Origin: an uncultured Flavihumibacter sp. | GTDB lineage: Bacteria > Bacteroidota > Bacteroidia > Chitinophagales > Chitinophagaceae | Length of the DNA: 64,000 bases | Direction of reading: 5' to 3' | NCBI GenBank assembly: GCA_902168105.1 | Contig: CABHOY010000038.1 | Span: 411,411 to 475,410, forward strand | In this document: piece by piece, positions 8,749-20,900 of the stretch | Position numbering within the stretch: the first letter of the stretch is position 1 | Layout of the letters: the number at the start of each line of letters is the position of its first letter | Position numbers and translations under genes: made by a program | Notes under the pieces: generated by a model | Told to the model about the DNA's origin: nothing | The model's input: only the letters and a program-made list of their open reading frames with translations | The model's database searches: none

Positions 8749-10350
8749 TCAATTCTTTTCGTAGAAGAGCTCTTTCTCTCCATACAGACGTTCCGATATG
8801 ATATCCTTTTCTTTACAAAGATCTATTAGTTTCTGTGATTGTATAATAGGATTTGACTCATCGGTGTATTTAATACTGCTGATGAATTCAAGCCAGGGCT
8901 CCTGCCCCATTGCATAAACATACAACTCCTTAGGCTTGAAAATGTCCACCAGGGACATCCCCTTTGCGCAGTCCGATCCTGACAGGCGTCTGCTACCATC
9001 CTGGTCCCGCTGGATCTTTTTTGTCAGCAAAGGCCCATATAACCAGGACAACGGCGCCCCATCGCATTCCATGCCGAGGAAAAGCACGTCAATAGGGCCA
9101 GTAATTTTACTTACGTGCTCGTATAATGCTGGCTCAACGACGCGGGAATCGGCCATAAACAGCAGCTTGAATCTGTCTATCTGTACTTTGAAGCAGGCCT
9201 TGGTGGCAATGTTCAGATCACTATGCTCGCCTGTAAAAGGCAGGCCGGTAATAATGACATCAGCAAAGTGTATATTTTCCATTTCGCCGATCTCCCTTAC
9301 GTTAGTGAACCCGATGCTATTGAACATTAGTTTCAAACTCGGGTCTTCCAGCTTTCCGCCCGAGGTACGTGGTACTATTATATTTTTTATACGGTGCCTG
9401 AGCGGTAAAAGTGTTTCGAATAAAATATGATCCTGATGGTTATGGGTGATCAGGACATAATCTATCGTGTCGGGCAGGTCAATATCTGAATAGTGAGCGA
9501 CGTCCGACTGATATCCATAATAACTGATAAGGGGATCAACCAGGATGCTAATGTCTTTTGTTTCAATAAGGATACATGCATGCCCAAAATAGCGCATGCG
9601 GATCTTATCGCCCTGGTAGCGCTGATATTCCGGCATGGCTTCGTTTGTGAAAAAGCTGCGGAACAGGTCCATCTTAGCTGCAGGTATTTTTAAAAGATCT
9701 GCGATGTATTCAATATTCTGAGGCATTTTTTTCATTCGGGCCAGTTCGTCAATGGCCGGGTGCCCCAGGGGAATATCTAACAGTAATACGTCTTTTTCTT
9801 CCAGCCGTGGCGTGCTAAGACAAAAAGGCCGGTGATCATTGTCGGTTATCCATAATGCAATACTTTGCGCACTGCGGTCGTAGAATTCGCTTTCGTACAG
9901 TAGTGCTTCAAAAAAACGGAAGTCAGGATTGTTATTACGGTCATAGAATAATTCTACATATCCTTTCAGGATGTCGGGCACTTTTTTGTACAACTGTTCC
10001 AACCCAAATCCTTTTGCTTCATTGCGCAGCAGGTCGTCCAGCTCTTTAACAGCCTGTGCAAAACGTACCATATTATGGCGTTTAGCCAATGTACTGTCTT
10101 TCAGTGCGGCTACTTCTTCCGCCCTGTTCCCGGCAAGATCCATAAAAGGCCCTCCTTTCATCTGCGGGTTCTGTACGGCTTCTGCGTGGATCTCGGGTGC
10201 CATGACGTACGACTCCATAATTGACAGGTGACGGCCTACGATATTCATCGCCGCCGTTGCAGGAGAGATCAAATGACTCCACGCGTACCACCTGTCTACC
10301 ATTGGTTCAATTACTACGTTAGGTTTAAGGTAACATTTCTCAGGGCTCAT
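8749..10350 (-). CDS. CmlA-like diiron beta-hydroxylase (metallo-beta-lactamase fold) acting on NRPS-bound amino acids
   Basis: This 533-residue protein matches the CmlA family, non-heme diiron monooxygenases that beta-hydroxylate an aminoacyl group held on an NRPS thiolation domain; CmlA is about 532 residues. A roughly 245-residue N-terminal domain (VVIEPMVDRWYAWSHLI near the start) precedes a metallo-beta-lactamase-fold domain. Metal-ligand candidates are His303, His305, Asp307 and His308 (THNHQDH), Glu375 (FTGEH) and Asp401 (FMADSR); from memory these match CmlA His305, His307, Asp309, His310, Glu377 and Asp403 at a constant offset of two. No histidine occurs after residue 412, so the last classical lactamase-fold His ligand is absent. 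It overlaps the ABC transporter gene by 11 bp. Which assembly-line residue is hydroxylated cannot be read from sequence. Confidence 0.82.
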   Translation of the reverse strand: MSPEKCYLKPNVVIEPMVDRWYAWSHLISPATAAMNIVGRHLSIMESYVMAPEIHAEAVQNPQMKGGPFMDLAGNRAEEVAALKDSTLAKRHNMVRFAQAVKELDDLLRNEAKGFGLEQLYKKVPDILKGYVELFYDRNNNPDFRFFEALLYESEFYDRSAQSIALWITDNDHRPFCLSTPRLEEKDVLLLDIPLGHPAIDELARMKKMPQNIEYIADLLKIPAAKMDLFRSFFTNEAMPEYQRYQGDKIRMRYFGHACILIETKDISILVDPLISYYGYQSDVAHYSDIDLPDTIDYVLITHNHQDHILFETLLPLRHRIKNIIVPRTSGGKLEDPSLKLMFNSIGFTNVREIGEMENIHFADVIITGLPFTGEHSDLNIATKACFKVQIDRFKLLFMADSRVVEPALYEHVSKITGPIDVLFLGMECDGAPLSWLYGPLLTKKIQRDQDGSRRLSGSDCAKGMSLVDIFKPKELYVYAMGQEPWLEFISSIKYTDESNPIIQSQKLIDLCKEKDIISERLYGEKELFYEKN

Positions 10351-11980
10351 ATTCTTTTATTTTTTTGTGCAGTATCTCGTGGCTTAATCTACCTTCTTCC
10401 ATCTTGTATATCCGATCAGCGCAGGAATAATACTTATCGTCGTGGGTAATTGCCACTATCGTAATTCCCTCCTGTTTTAAGATCGGAAGTATCTGTGTAT
10501 AAAACTTCTTTCTGAAGAAGGGGTCCTGGTCGGCGGCCCACTCATCCAGCAAAAGTATCTGCCGTCCTTCCATTAATGCAGCGATAATAGCCAATCGTTT
10601 ACGCTGTCCTGTGGAGAGATTTGTAGCTGAGTACTTATTTTTCTGAAAACTTACCTTTGATTCCATTTCAAATAGGCGCAGGTAACGGGATAACTTTTCC
10701 TCATCCAGGTTACTCATACCATAGAACTCATCGAACAAATAGAAATCGCTGAACACGACGGCATATAAGTTCAGGTAACTTTCATATTCATCCTCTTCTA
10801 AACATTGTCCGTTTACGAATGTCGTACCTGCCGATCTTCCAAGTAGTCCCAGTAAGAGGAACATCAGCGTCGTCTTACCGCTGCCATTGCCGCCGTAGAT
10901 GAAAATGATATCGCCTCTGTTCACATCGAGGTTTACGGGACCTACCTTAAAACCTCCATTATAAGAGAACTCCACGTCCTGTAGTGAGAGGCTTTCAAAT
11001 TCCATTACAGCGGCATCCGGATCAGCTGGTAAATTCCGTTCATACAGGGGGGCGAGGTCTTTCTTCAGTTGCATGACCCGTTCAGCAGCCACCTTACCCT
11101 GTACTATAGCCGGAAAGCTACTCATGATATTTTCGATTTCTACACGCAGGAATAAAAGCACGACGAGATAATTTACCACAGCTGTGGAAGGAAGCTTAAA
11201 GATGATCGCCACAAGCAATAAGATGATACCTATGAGGCAATATAACAAGGTGCGCCCCATGATCTGGTTGTTGAGGTACCCGTTAAGGGCGATCGTGTTC
11301 TGTTCCGTGGCCAGTTCTGCGACCGGGACGATCTTCCGGTCATAGATATCCTTTCCTTTTGCCCTGTTTACAAGTATTTCCTTGTGTCCCCCCATCATCA
11401 TATTAAAGTAGGACACGAACTCATTCTCCCGTTGTCTTGCGAGCTTCAGCAGCGCACTGTAATATTTGTTACGGGACAGATAGATCATCGCTCCTGCCAC
11501 TATCACGCAAATGGTAATACCGAATAAGATCCAGGATATACCAGCAAGGTAGATCAGACAGAATACAGTGACCACCAGGGAGCTCGAGAAATAGATCAGG
11601 GTGACAGAGGCTCCTGAGAGCACATTCACATCACCTACCAGGGCTGCTGTTATTTTGTCTTTCTGTGCACTCATTTCTCCATACTTAGCATTTGCGATGA
11701 GCTGCAGTATTTCCTTTCTCAGCGACCAGAAAAAGTGTTGTGAGAAACGGATGATCTGCAATGACAATGCTCTCCGGGAAAGCAGGAAGACGGTAATGAT
11801 TAAAATAAAAGCACCTATATAGGTAAAATTGATCTCCCGCATTTCTCCCAACACGGTTCGGTTCATCAGGAAGTTGATAAAGGAAAGGAATGCGAAATTC
11901 ACTCCTCCTACCAATATATTCAGCAGGAGGAAGCGGAGATAATCGCGCATCCTGAAAATCTTAAACAAATCACCTGTCAT
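10340..11980 (-). CDS. ABC exporter, fused membrane and ATPase domains, cyclic-peptide/siderophore (SyrD/PvdE) type
   Basis: A 546-residue half transporter with about six transmembrane helices in residues 1-310 and a nucleotide-binding domain from about 330. Walker A is GGNGSGKTT at 363-371 (Lys369), the signature is LSTGQ at 455-459, and Walker B ends in Asp479-Glu480 (ILLLDEW), followed by a THD switch histidine. The single-chain TM-NBD layout and signature resemble exporters found with NRPS clusters. It should dimerise and move the finished or precursor peptide across the inner membrane. Its ATG overlaps the NRPS6 stop codon (ATGA, 4 bp), indicating translational coupling, and its 3' end overlaps the hydroxylase gene. 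Confidence 0.92.
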   Translation of the reverse strand: MTGDLFKIFRMRDYLRFLLLNILVGGVNFAFLSFINFLMNRTVLGEMREINFTYIGAFILIITVFLLSRRALSLQIIRFSQHFFWSLRKEILQLIANAKYGEMSAQKDKITAALVGDVNVLSGASVTLIYFSSSLVVTVFCLIYLAGISWILFGITICVIVAGAMIYLSRNKYYSALLKLARQRENEFVSYFNMMMGGHKEILVNRAKGKDIYDRKIVPVAELATEQNTIALNGYLNNQIMGRTLLYCLIGIILLLVAIIFKLPSTAVVNYLVVLLFLRVEIENIMSSFPAIVQGKVAAERVMQLKKDLAPLYERNLPADPDAAVMEFESLSLQDVEFSYNGGFKVGPVNLDVNRGDIIFIYGGNGSGKTTLMFLLLGLLGRSAGTTFVNGQCLEEDEYESYLNLYAVVFSDFYLFDEFYGMSNLDEEKLSRYLRLFEMESKVSFQKNKYSATNLSTGQRKRLAIIAALMEGRQILLLDEWAADQDPFFRKKFYTQILPILKQEGITIVAITHDDKYYSCADRIYKMEEGRLSHEILHKKIKEYEP

Positions 11981-14900
11981 ATTCCTGTTGTTGTTTGTGT
12001 TATTTCATTCAGCGCCATTTCGAATTCCTGTAAGCAGCTGTAATCTTTTGCTTGCCGGAACGGATCATCAGCAACGGCTGCGATCATCCTTTCGAAGTAA
12101 GTGATGAAGAGTGATACCAGTTCCGGTTTCACTGTATTCTTATATTTGAATTTTATAAAAATGGTGCGGGATGAGAAAATAACGAGTGAAAGCGGATAGC
12201 GGTTCACTTCGAACAGTTCTGTAGACCGTACTTCCATATGCAGGCCCTCTCCTTCTTTCCTGATCTTTTCTTCCACCAGGTCCTGTACCGGATAGTTCTC
12301 AAATACGAAAAGATTATCTACCAACGGCTGGTTATAGCCACATTGCTTTTCGAGTTTATCCAGGTCAACATGATGATACCGGGTAGCTGCTATATTGTTC
12401 CTATGCACCTTCTTCATGAAGGTGGACAGCGGAGACTGATCGTAGCTGATCCTTATCGGAATAGTATTGATAAATGCTCCCAGCATTGTTTCTATGCCTT
12501 CCAGGCTATCGGGACGGCCGGAAACGATGGCGCCAAACACGATATCATCCGTACCACGCAGTTTTGTCAGCAAGAGTCCCCAAATAGTTTGCAGCATTAC
12601 ATTTTCTGTTATTCCTAACGCTGCACACCTTTCTTTAACCTTCAGGGCAAGGTCTGTTCCTGTAAGGAGGTGCGCTTCCTGCTCTTCGTATGCACCCTGT
12701 GTATCTGTTATTTTCCACCGTCCTTTGACCGGGTTCCTGTACCCATTCATATAATCCGTCCAATACGAAAACTCTGCGGATTCATCTCTTTCCGACAGCC
12801 ATTTGATGTAGCTGGAATAGAGGTGCTGCTTTCCTGGCAGCAATTGCTGCCCTTTTACCAGCGTGGTATAGGCATTATAAAACTCTTTTACCAGGATGCT
12901 TCCGCACCATCCGTCCATGATGATGTGATGTTTACTCCATACAAAGTGGTATCCATCTTCTCCTGTCCTGAATATATTGAGGCGAACAGGCGAGCTGTTT
13001 TCAAGATCAATGCCGGCCCTCCTGTCTTTTTTCAGAAACTCTTCCAGCACAAAATCTTCATTGCCTCTTACATCTTCATAATGGAAGCCACCGGGTATGG
13101 ATCTGTGCACTACCTGCAGGGGAACGCCGAAATCATCGGTGAATGTTGTACGCAGATTGGCATTTCCGGCTACGACATAATGATAGCTTTGTTGCAACAG
13201 CTCTTTATCCAGGTTCCCCCTGATGCCGTAGTTGAGCTGTAAGAAGTATACTTCGGGCGCCGCCGCCTTGTTTTTCCACAACTGGAAAAGATCCCGTTGA
13301 AATGGTGTTAACTCATAGATATCTTCTATTTCCGAACGGCTTGTAAGGGCAGACAGCTCGTCTATCTTAAGCCCGGTGTAAGTAAGATCGACCGGTGTAA
13401 GTTGTTTCCTGGCTTGTGTAAGCACCGATATCAGATCCCCTAACATCTGCCGGTAGCTGTCAAGCAGCCGGTCAATCGTAGGCTTCCGGTATTGTTTGCT
13501 GCTGTATGAAACGGATATCCGCAACTCACCATTAACGATAATACCGGTTACAGTCAAAAGGGTATCTCTATGCTGTTGGTCGCTGACAGCGCTGCCGTGT
13601 GCTTCTCCGGAAAGTTTGAACAACGGGTTGCTGTTATCCGCACGGTTGCCTGTTCCACTGTTAAAATCGCCGAGATAGTTAAAAGTTATTGCCGGCGCTA
13701 CGCTGTAGGTGAGCCCATCCTGCAATAATGCCGGACTGAGATGCCGCAGCATCCCGAAGCCTATCCCTTTGTTGGGTATACGATGCAGGCGTTCTTTTGT
13801 CTCTATGAGGTGGCGCACGGCAGTATGTTGTGCGGAGTAGTCCATTAACACTGGATACACGCTTGTGAACCATCCTACGGTACGGGTAACATCGATATCT
13901 GCCCCGATATGCTCCCGACCATGGCCTTCGAGCTGTACCAGGAAGCGGTCTGTTCCCAGCGACTCTTTCACTGCCAGTCCCAGTACGGTGAGCAGGATAT
14001 CATTCATTTCGGTATTATAGGCCTGATAACAGCGTGTTTGCAGCAGGCTGGTATCTTCCTTCCCAAGAAGGAAGGAAACGGTATTTTCGTCTGAAAAGCT
14101 GTTGCTGCCGGTAGCATCATCTACAGGGAAAGATGGCAAGGTCTGTTCCGTTATCGCTTTCCAATACGGTACTTCCGCAAGCAGCGCAGGCGACGAAGCG
14201 TACCGGTGTTGCTGTTCCATCCAGTATTGCAGTGAGTCTGTCTTTTGCGGCAATTTCATTGGCTGCCCCACGATACCTTGTTCGTATAATGTTCCCAGGT
14301 CTTCCAACAGGATACGCCAGGACACACCGTCTACCACCAGGTGGTGTGCAACGAGCAGGAGCCTATCTTCATCAGGGCATTGGAATACACATGCATGGAA
14401 CAGAGGGCCTTCGGACAATGAAATTCCGGATTGTACTGCTACGCAGTGCTGCTCCATCTCTATACGCCAATCGGCAGCCCCGCGCAGGTCCCTCACGGTC
14501 ATACCGTGTCTCTGGTCAAGCCCCAGGTTATGCTGGCGCCACTTGTTCTCATCGTACCGGAACACCATGCGCAATGCATCGTGGTGGCTGACAATAATAG
14601 CGAAGATGGCCTGAAGGCTTTCTACATCTAGCCGCTCACTGCTACGCAGCAATACCGCCTGATTGTAATGATGCTTGTCGGGTTGCTCACTTTGCAGATA
14701 GGCCAGCTGGATCGGGCCTGGCAATACTTCTCCTGTTACCGGTCCCTGTGGGATAGCACGCACCCCTTTCCTGATCCGCCTGGACATATCTTCCAGTAAC
14801 GGATAGTCCAGGACGTCTCCCACCTGCAGGTGGTATCCCTGCTGCCGCATACGGGACACCAGCTGAATTGATTTTATGGAGTCTCCTCCGAGGGCAAAAA

Positions 14901-17900
14901 AGTCGTCGAGCATTCCTATACCACTATGCCGCAGGATATCTTCACAGACCTCCACCAGCAAACGTTCCGGCTCTGTACGCGGCGCTACATATGCATTCTC
15001 CCCTGCTGTATCTCCTTCCTGTGGTTCAGGCAAGGCCTTACGGTCTATCTTTCCATTCGGCGTGAGCGGGAAACTATCAAGTACGGAGAATGCCGAAGGC
15101 ACCATATAAGCGGGTAACTTAGCCAACAGGTAATTGCGGAGTACCTGCACAGATACCCGCTTCTCCGTTGAAGGATTTATAACGTAAGCAGCGAGATACT
15201 TGTCTCCTTCCGGCTGTTCTTTTAATACTACGAGGGCATCGGTAATGTTCTCGTATGTACATAATACTTTTTCTATCTCCCCTAATTCGATACGCTGACC
15301 ACGGAGTTTCACCTGGTCGTCTTTCCTCCCGATGAATTCTATATTTCCATCTTCTTTCCGGCGGCCAAGATCGCCGGTACGGTATAATCGTTTCCCGGAC
15401 CTGTAAGGATGAGTGATGAATTTCTCTGCTGTAAGACCGGGTTTGTTCAGGTATCCTCTTGACACTCCGGTCCCACCGATACAGATCTCACCAATAACTC
15501 CTACCGGCACAAGTTCGAGGGCATCATCCAGCAGCAGCATCTCTGCGTTGCCAAATGCCTTACCGATAGGTATAATGTCCATATCATCCGCGATTGCTTC
15601 GGAGGATACATAGTGCATAGAGACGGCGATACTCCCCTCGGTAGGACCGTATCCATTGAAGAAACGGCCAAACTGGCTGAAACGCTGTGCTACACTTTTC
15701 ACAGCAGCCTCTCCCATGCTGATCAGTTTCCTTAAACCGTCTTCCGCTACAATGTCCATCATCTTCAGATAAACGGGGGGCAGAGACGCTAATGAAACCT
15801 GATGAAGCCTGATATAATCCCTGAGCTTTAGAGGATCGCTCTTTACCTCTTCATCGACCATATGCAGGGTTGCACCCGACAGGAGCACCATGAATATTTC
15901 TGAAATGGAAGAATCAAAAGAAAGTGAAGAAAATTCAAGTCCGTTGTCATCTTCAGTCACACCTACGATGTCACGTATATTGTACAGCGTGTTGATCACT
16001 GTACCGTGCTCCAGCATCACGCCTTTAGGCATCCCGGTGGAACCGGAGGTATAAAGTATATAGGCAAGGTCCGCGGCCGTTGATGGTACGGCACTTATCC
16101 GGGCACCAGGATTGGCGGCAGCCCAGCTTCTGAACTGGCCGATGAATGTTTCATCCAATATCGCGCGGCAGGCACTGTCCTGTTCCATATAGGCTATCCT
16201 GTCCGGCGGATAAGCCACATCGATGGGGACATACACACAGCCTGCTTTCATTATACCTAATATCGATACAATGGCCCACCCGTTCCTTTTCAATTTCATC
16301 CCTGCCACATCTCCCGGAAGGAGCCCGCAATGAGATGAAAGATAATAAGCCAGATTATCCGACAGCCGATCCAGTTCCTCATATGTGAGCATATGATCGC
16401 GGAATACTACCGCCGGATGATCCGCTCTTCTTACTGCTTGTTCTGTGAACAGCTGCGGTAAGGTTTTATCGACCGGATAGGTAATTTCAGGACCATTCGA
16501 ATCGTTCCACAGCTGTCGCCTTTCAGCGAGGGGAATATAACTGAGCGCTGCCACATTCCGGAGCGGGTCAGCTATCATGTTGCTGATCAATTCCTGGAAG
16601 TGCCCTGACAGCCGCTCAATAGCCGTATCTGTATATTTGCCGGCATCATACATAAATCTGACTTCCACCTGCGCTCCCGGTAAGATCACAATACTGAACG
16701 GATAATTATTTTCTGCAAACACCTCGGTCGACAAAATATTGATGGACGCACCTTGCTCTTTTCCTGCGGCAGCAACCATCTCTTCGACCGGATAGTTCTC
16801 AAAAATGAAAACGTGGTCGAACAATGCAGCGCCTAACTCATGCCGGGATTGTATCTGAGCTAACTGAATGTAATGATGGCCCATCCCCTCTATATTAGCC
16901 GCCTGCATATCTTTCAGCAATGCAGACACCGGCATATCAGCGTCATATTTCAGTCGCAGGGGTACTGTATTAATGAACAAGCCTACTATCCTTTCCACTC
17001 CCTCCAGTTCTGCCGGCCGGCCCGATACTACACCACCGAATACAACATCCCTGGTATTATTGTACCTGCCTAATAAAATACCCCAGGCGGTCTGAAAGAA
17101 AGAGTTTTCTGTAATCCCCATTTCGCTGCAGAGCGATCTTATCCTGCTTACATCCGCCTGGCTTAATACGACGCTTGTTTGCCTCATTTCCCTGTTTGCC
17201 ACTCCCTTTCCTGCATTCACGGCAGGTACGGACGCAACGGAAGAATAGTCAGACAAATAGTTGCTCCAGTAATTCAGTGAAACATCCGGATTGACGCGTG
17301 ACAGCCAGCGAACATAAGACGCATATGGATATACTTTGTCAAGAACGGGTGTTTTGCCGCTGGAGAAATAGCTATATACCTGATAGAACTCGTTAATGAT
17401 AATACCCGAGCACCATCCGTCCATTACGATATGATGATTACACCAGCTGAAATTATATTCGCCTGCACTTGTTTTCAGCACCGTAAGCCGCATCTGGGAA
17501 TGGCCATTGAGATCGAAACCTGCCATTCTATCGGCTGATACAAAAGCTGCTACTGAAAATCCTTTTTCTGCACTTACATCCCGGTATACGAAACCTTCCT
17601 TCACGTTTTTCCTTACGACCTGTAAAGGCACTCCATAATTATATGTAAAGCCCGTGCGAAGAATGGCGTGTCGTTCGATAATGAAATAATAAGCATCTTC
17701 CAATGCCTTTACATCCAGTTCGCCTGTGATCTGGTATGCGATCTGTTCAAAGTAGGCGCTTGATGAAGGAGAAGATAACCAGTGATAGTACATGCCCTGT
17801 TGCAGGGGCGTGAGCTCGTACACATCTTCTACTGCCCCGGTACGCTCCAGTTCAGACAGCTCTGCTATACTCAGACCTTTGTAGGTAAAGTCTACCGGTG

Positions 17901-20900
17901 TTTTATAACGGCCTTCCTCTTTCGACAAACGGTCGATGATTGCTTCCAGATGACGGCCATAGCTATCCAGCAAGCGCTGTATGGTTGACTTGTCGTATTG
18001 TAAACCGCTATAAGATACGGTGATCCGTAAACGGCCTCCGGCTACTATGCCCTGTACGCTCAATAATTCCGACCGTTCTTCCTGATCGTTTATTGTATTG
18101 CCACTACCTTGTCCTGCATATGTGAAGTAACGCTCTCCTTCCTTGTCCTCTACGCCTACACCAAAGTCACCCAGGTAATTAAACGTCACTTCCGGTTCAT
18201 GCCGGTAAGGTTGTCCGCCACGAACATCTCCGGCACTTATATAACGCAATATGCCATAACCAACGCCTTTATTCGGTACACGATGCAACTGTTCTTTCAC
18301 CCTTACAAGGCTGGACAATACATCCTGCTCTCCGCCTTCTCCCATTGCCAGCAAGACAGGGTATACACTTGTAAACCAGCCTACCGTACGTGTTACATCC
18401 ACCTCCGATGCACCTAACTGTTCACGGCCATGGCCTTCCTGCCTTAACAGCAGGTCACGCACTCCGAACACCTCTTTAAAGCTAAGTCCTAAGGCACATA
18501 ACAACAGGTCATTGATATCAGTACCATACACGTGGTGGCAACCTCCCTGCAATTGCTGTGTTAACGTTTCACTCAACACATAATGCTCACTGCGTTCATC
18601 GTGGTAAAGATTACTACCTCCGGGATGATCAACAGGGATCGCATCAACGGAGCGCTGCTCAAGCGAAGACCAGTAAGCATGCTCCTGCTTCAACTCTTCA
18701 CTGTTGCTATAATGGCGAACCTGTTCCTGCCAATATTGGAAAGAATCGCTCTTGCGTGGCAGCTGTAACGCTTCTCCACGTTGATGCTGTCCCAGCAGAA
18801 TTGACAGGTCTTCAAAAAGGATACGCCAGGATACACCATCTATGACAAGATGATGGGCAGCCAGTAAGATCCGGCTTACATCTTCAAATATGAACAAGCC
18901 TACCTGTAGCAATGGGCCTGTTTGCAGATCAATACCTGACTGGATCTCATTGCATGCGGCCAGCATCTGTTTGTCCCAATCGGCTACACCACGCATATCA
19001 TACACATGCAGACCGTATTCCTGTTCAAGCCCCAGGTTCTGCTGTTGCCAGTTACCGTCTGCATCTAAAAGGTACACCATTCGCAGGGCATCATGATGAG
19101 CGATGATACGTGATAATAAAGCACGCAACGTTGACTCTTCTAATGGTTGCAGGCTTTCCAGCAGTACCGCCTGGTTATTGTGACCTGGATATTTGTATCC
19201 ATGCTCAAAGAACGCGTGTTGAATGGCGCCCAGCTGCACAAGTCCTTCCACCACGCCCTGACTCACTTCGCGCTCGCTACGGCGGATGCGTTCACTCAGC
19301 TGTTTAAGCTGCGGATACATCAGCACGTCTTTTACCGACAGGTAATATCCATGCTGACGAAGACGGGATACCACCTGGATAGATTTGATCGAATCACCTC
19401 CCAATGCGAAAAAGTCGTCCAGCATACCGATAGGCCGGCGGCGTAATACTTCTTCGCAGATGCCTATCAGTACCTGTTCACGATCTTCTACCGGGGCTAT
19501 ATATTCCTGCCCATACCAATCCTCTTCTGAAGGTTGCGGCAGGGCAGAATAGTCCAGTTTTCCGTTTCCTGTAACAGGGAAGCTCTCCAGATGCACAAAG
19601 TAAGCGGGTATCATATAAGAAGGCAGGCTCCGGCTTAATTCGTTTCGCAACGACATACCCGTTAGTGTCTCGTCACCTATCCAATAGGCGACCAGTTCCT
19701 GTTCCCCGAAGTCATATTTACGGACCACCACTTTTGCTTCTTCCACTTCACTAACGCGGCGCATTACTTCCTCCACTTCTCCAAGCTCCACGCGATACCC
19801 ACGGATCTTAACCTGGTCATCCATACGGCCCAGGAACATAATATTTCCGTCTTCCAACCGGCGTCCAAGATCGCCGGTGCAATAGATCCGTCGTCCGGGT
19901 TTCCAGGCATCCTCCCTGAACTTTTCGGCGGTCAGTTCCTGCCTGTGCAAGTAACCTGATGATACACCCTCTCCTCCTATACAGATCTCTCCCACAGCTC
20001 CGGCAGGAAGCATCTGATAGTTCTTATCGAGGATATAAACATAATTATTAGCCAGGGGCTTTCCGACAACAGGACGGGCTAAGAAACCGGCCAGATTATC
20101 GTCCGTAATTTCATGTACACAGGCGCCGATCGTCGTTTCTGTAGGTCCGTAGTGGTTGAATAAACGGATATGCGGATAACGGCAGATCAGTTTAATATTA
20201 GATGGCAGCGGAGGCTCTCCACCCAGGAAGATCAAACGGATGGACGATGTTCCCAGCAGTTCGGCAATGTCACTATAGTTAGCCAATACATTGAATAACG
20301 TAGGCGTCAGCTTCAGGAATGTTACTCTTTCCTGTATGATGTAATTGGCCAGTTGTACCGGCGTTTTAACCACATCTTCCGGAATAAGGTGGATGGCGCC
20401 GCCGTTGAATATTGTGCTGAACAAGCTGGTATAAATGAGGTCGAATGCATAGCTGGAAGTGATCACCGAACTGTCGTTCATACCTATACCGCTTACACCA
20501 GCTATACCTTCCAGGTAGTTCAACAATGCGCGATGATGGATCATCACTCCTTTCGGTTTTCCGGTAGTACCTGATGTGTAAATAACATAACAGATATCAG
20601 CTCCCGTTACCGGCAGTTGCGGGTCCTCTGTTGTATACACTTCCTCATCATTTTCGAATGACGATATCAGCGCAGGATTGATGATCACTTTACAACCGGC
20701 ATCATCTACTATTGCATTAAAACGGGCATTGTCTTCATCACCGTCAAGTGGTAAAAACGCAGCAGCAGATTTCAGTATTGCCATCATTGCGACAAGCAGC
20801 CACTTGTCTGCACGGTCAAGTCTGACACCGATGATGTTACCTTTCTTAACGCCGTGTTGTTTTATGAGATAAGCAGATAACTGATTTGCGCGGCTATTCA

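Noticed and set aside
8730..8783. N-terminal extension of the terminal hydrolase from 8783
   Set aside because: The extra 18 residues would precede the signal peptide and overlap the hydroxylase gene. The ATG at 8729 gives a normal exported protein.
8749..10350. Reading the metallo-beta-lactamase-fold protein as a beta-lactamase or thioesterase-like hydrolase
   Set aside because: Its length, large N-terminal domain and Glu375/Asp401 ligands fit the CmlA oxygenase family better than hydrolases of this fold.
14102..14614. Long + strand frames inside NRPS6 (also near 12238-13242, 21808-22287, 23634-23970)
   Set aside because: They lie antisense within conserved NRPS domains and give low-complexity or Cys/Ser-rich translations. 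The copies in NRPS6 recur at the 4524-bp offset simply because the coding strand is duplicated.
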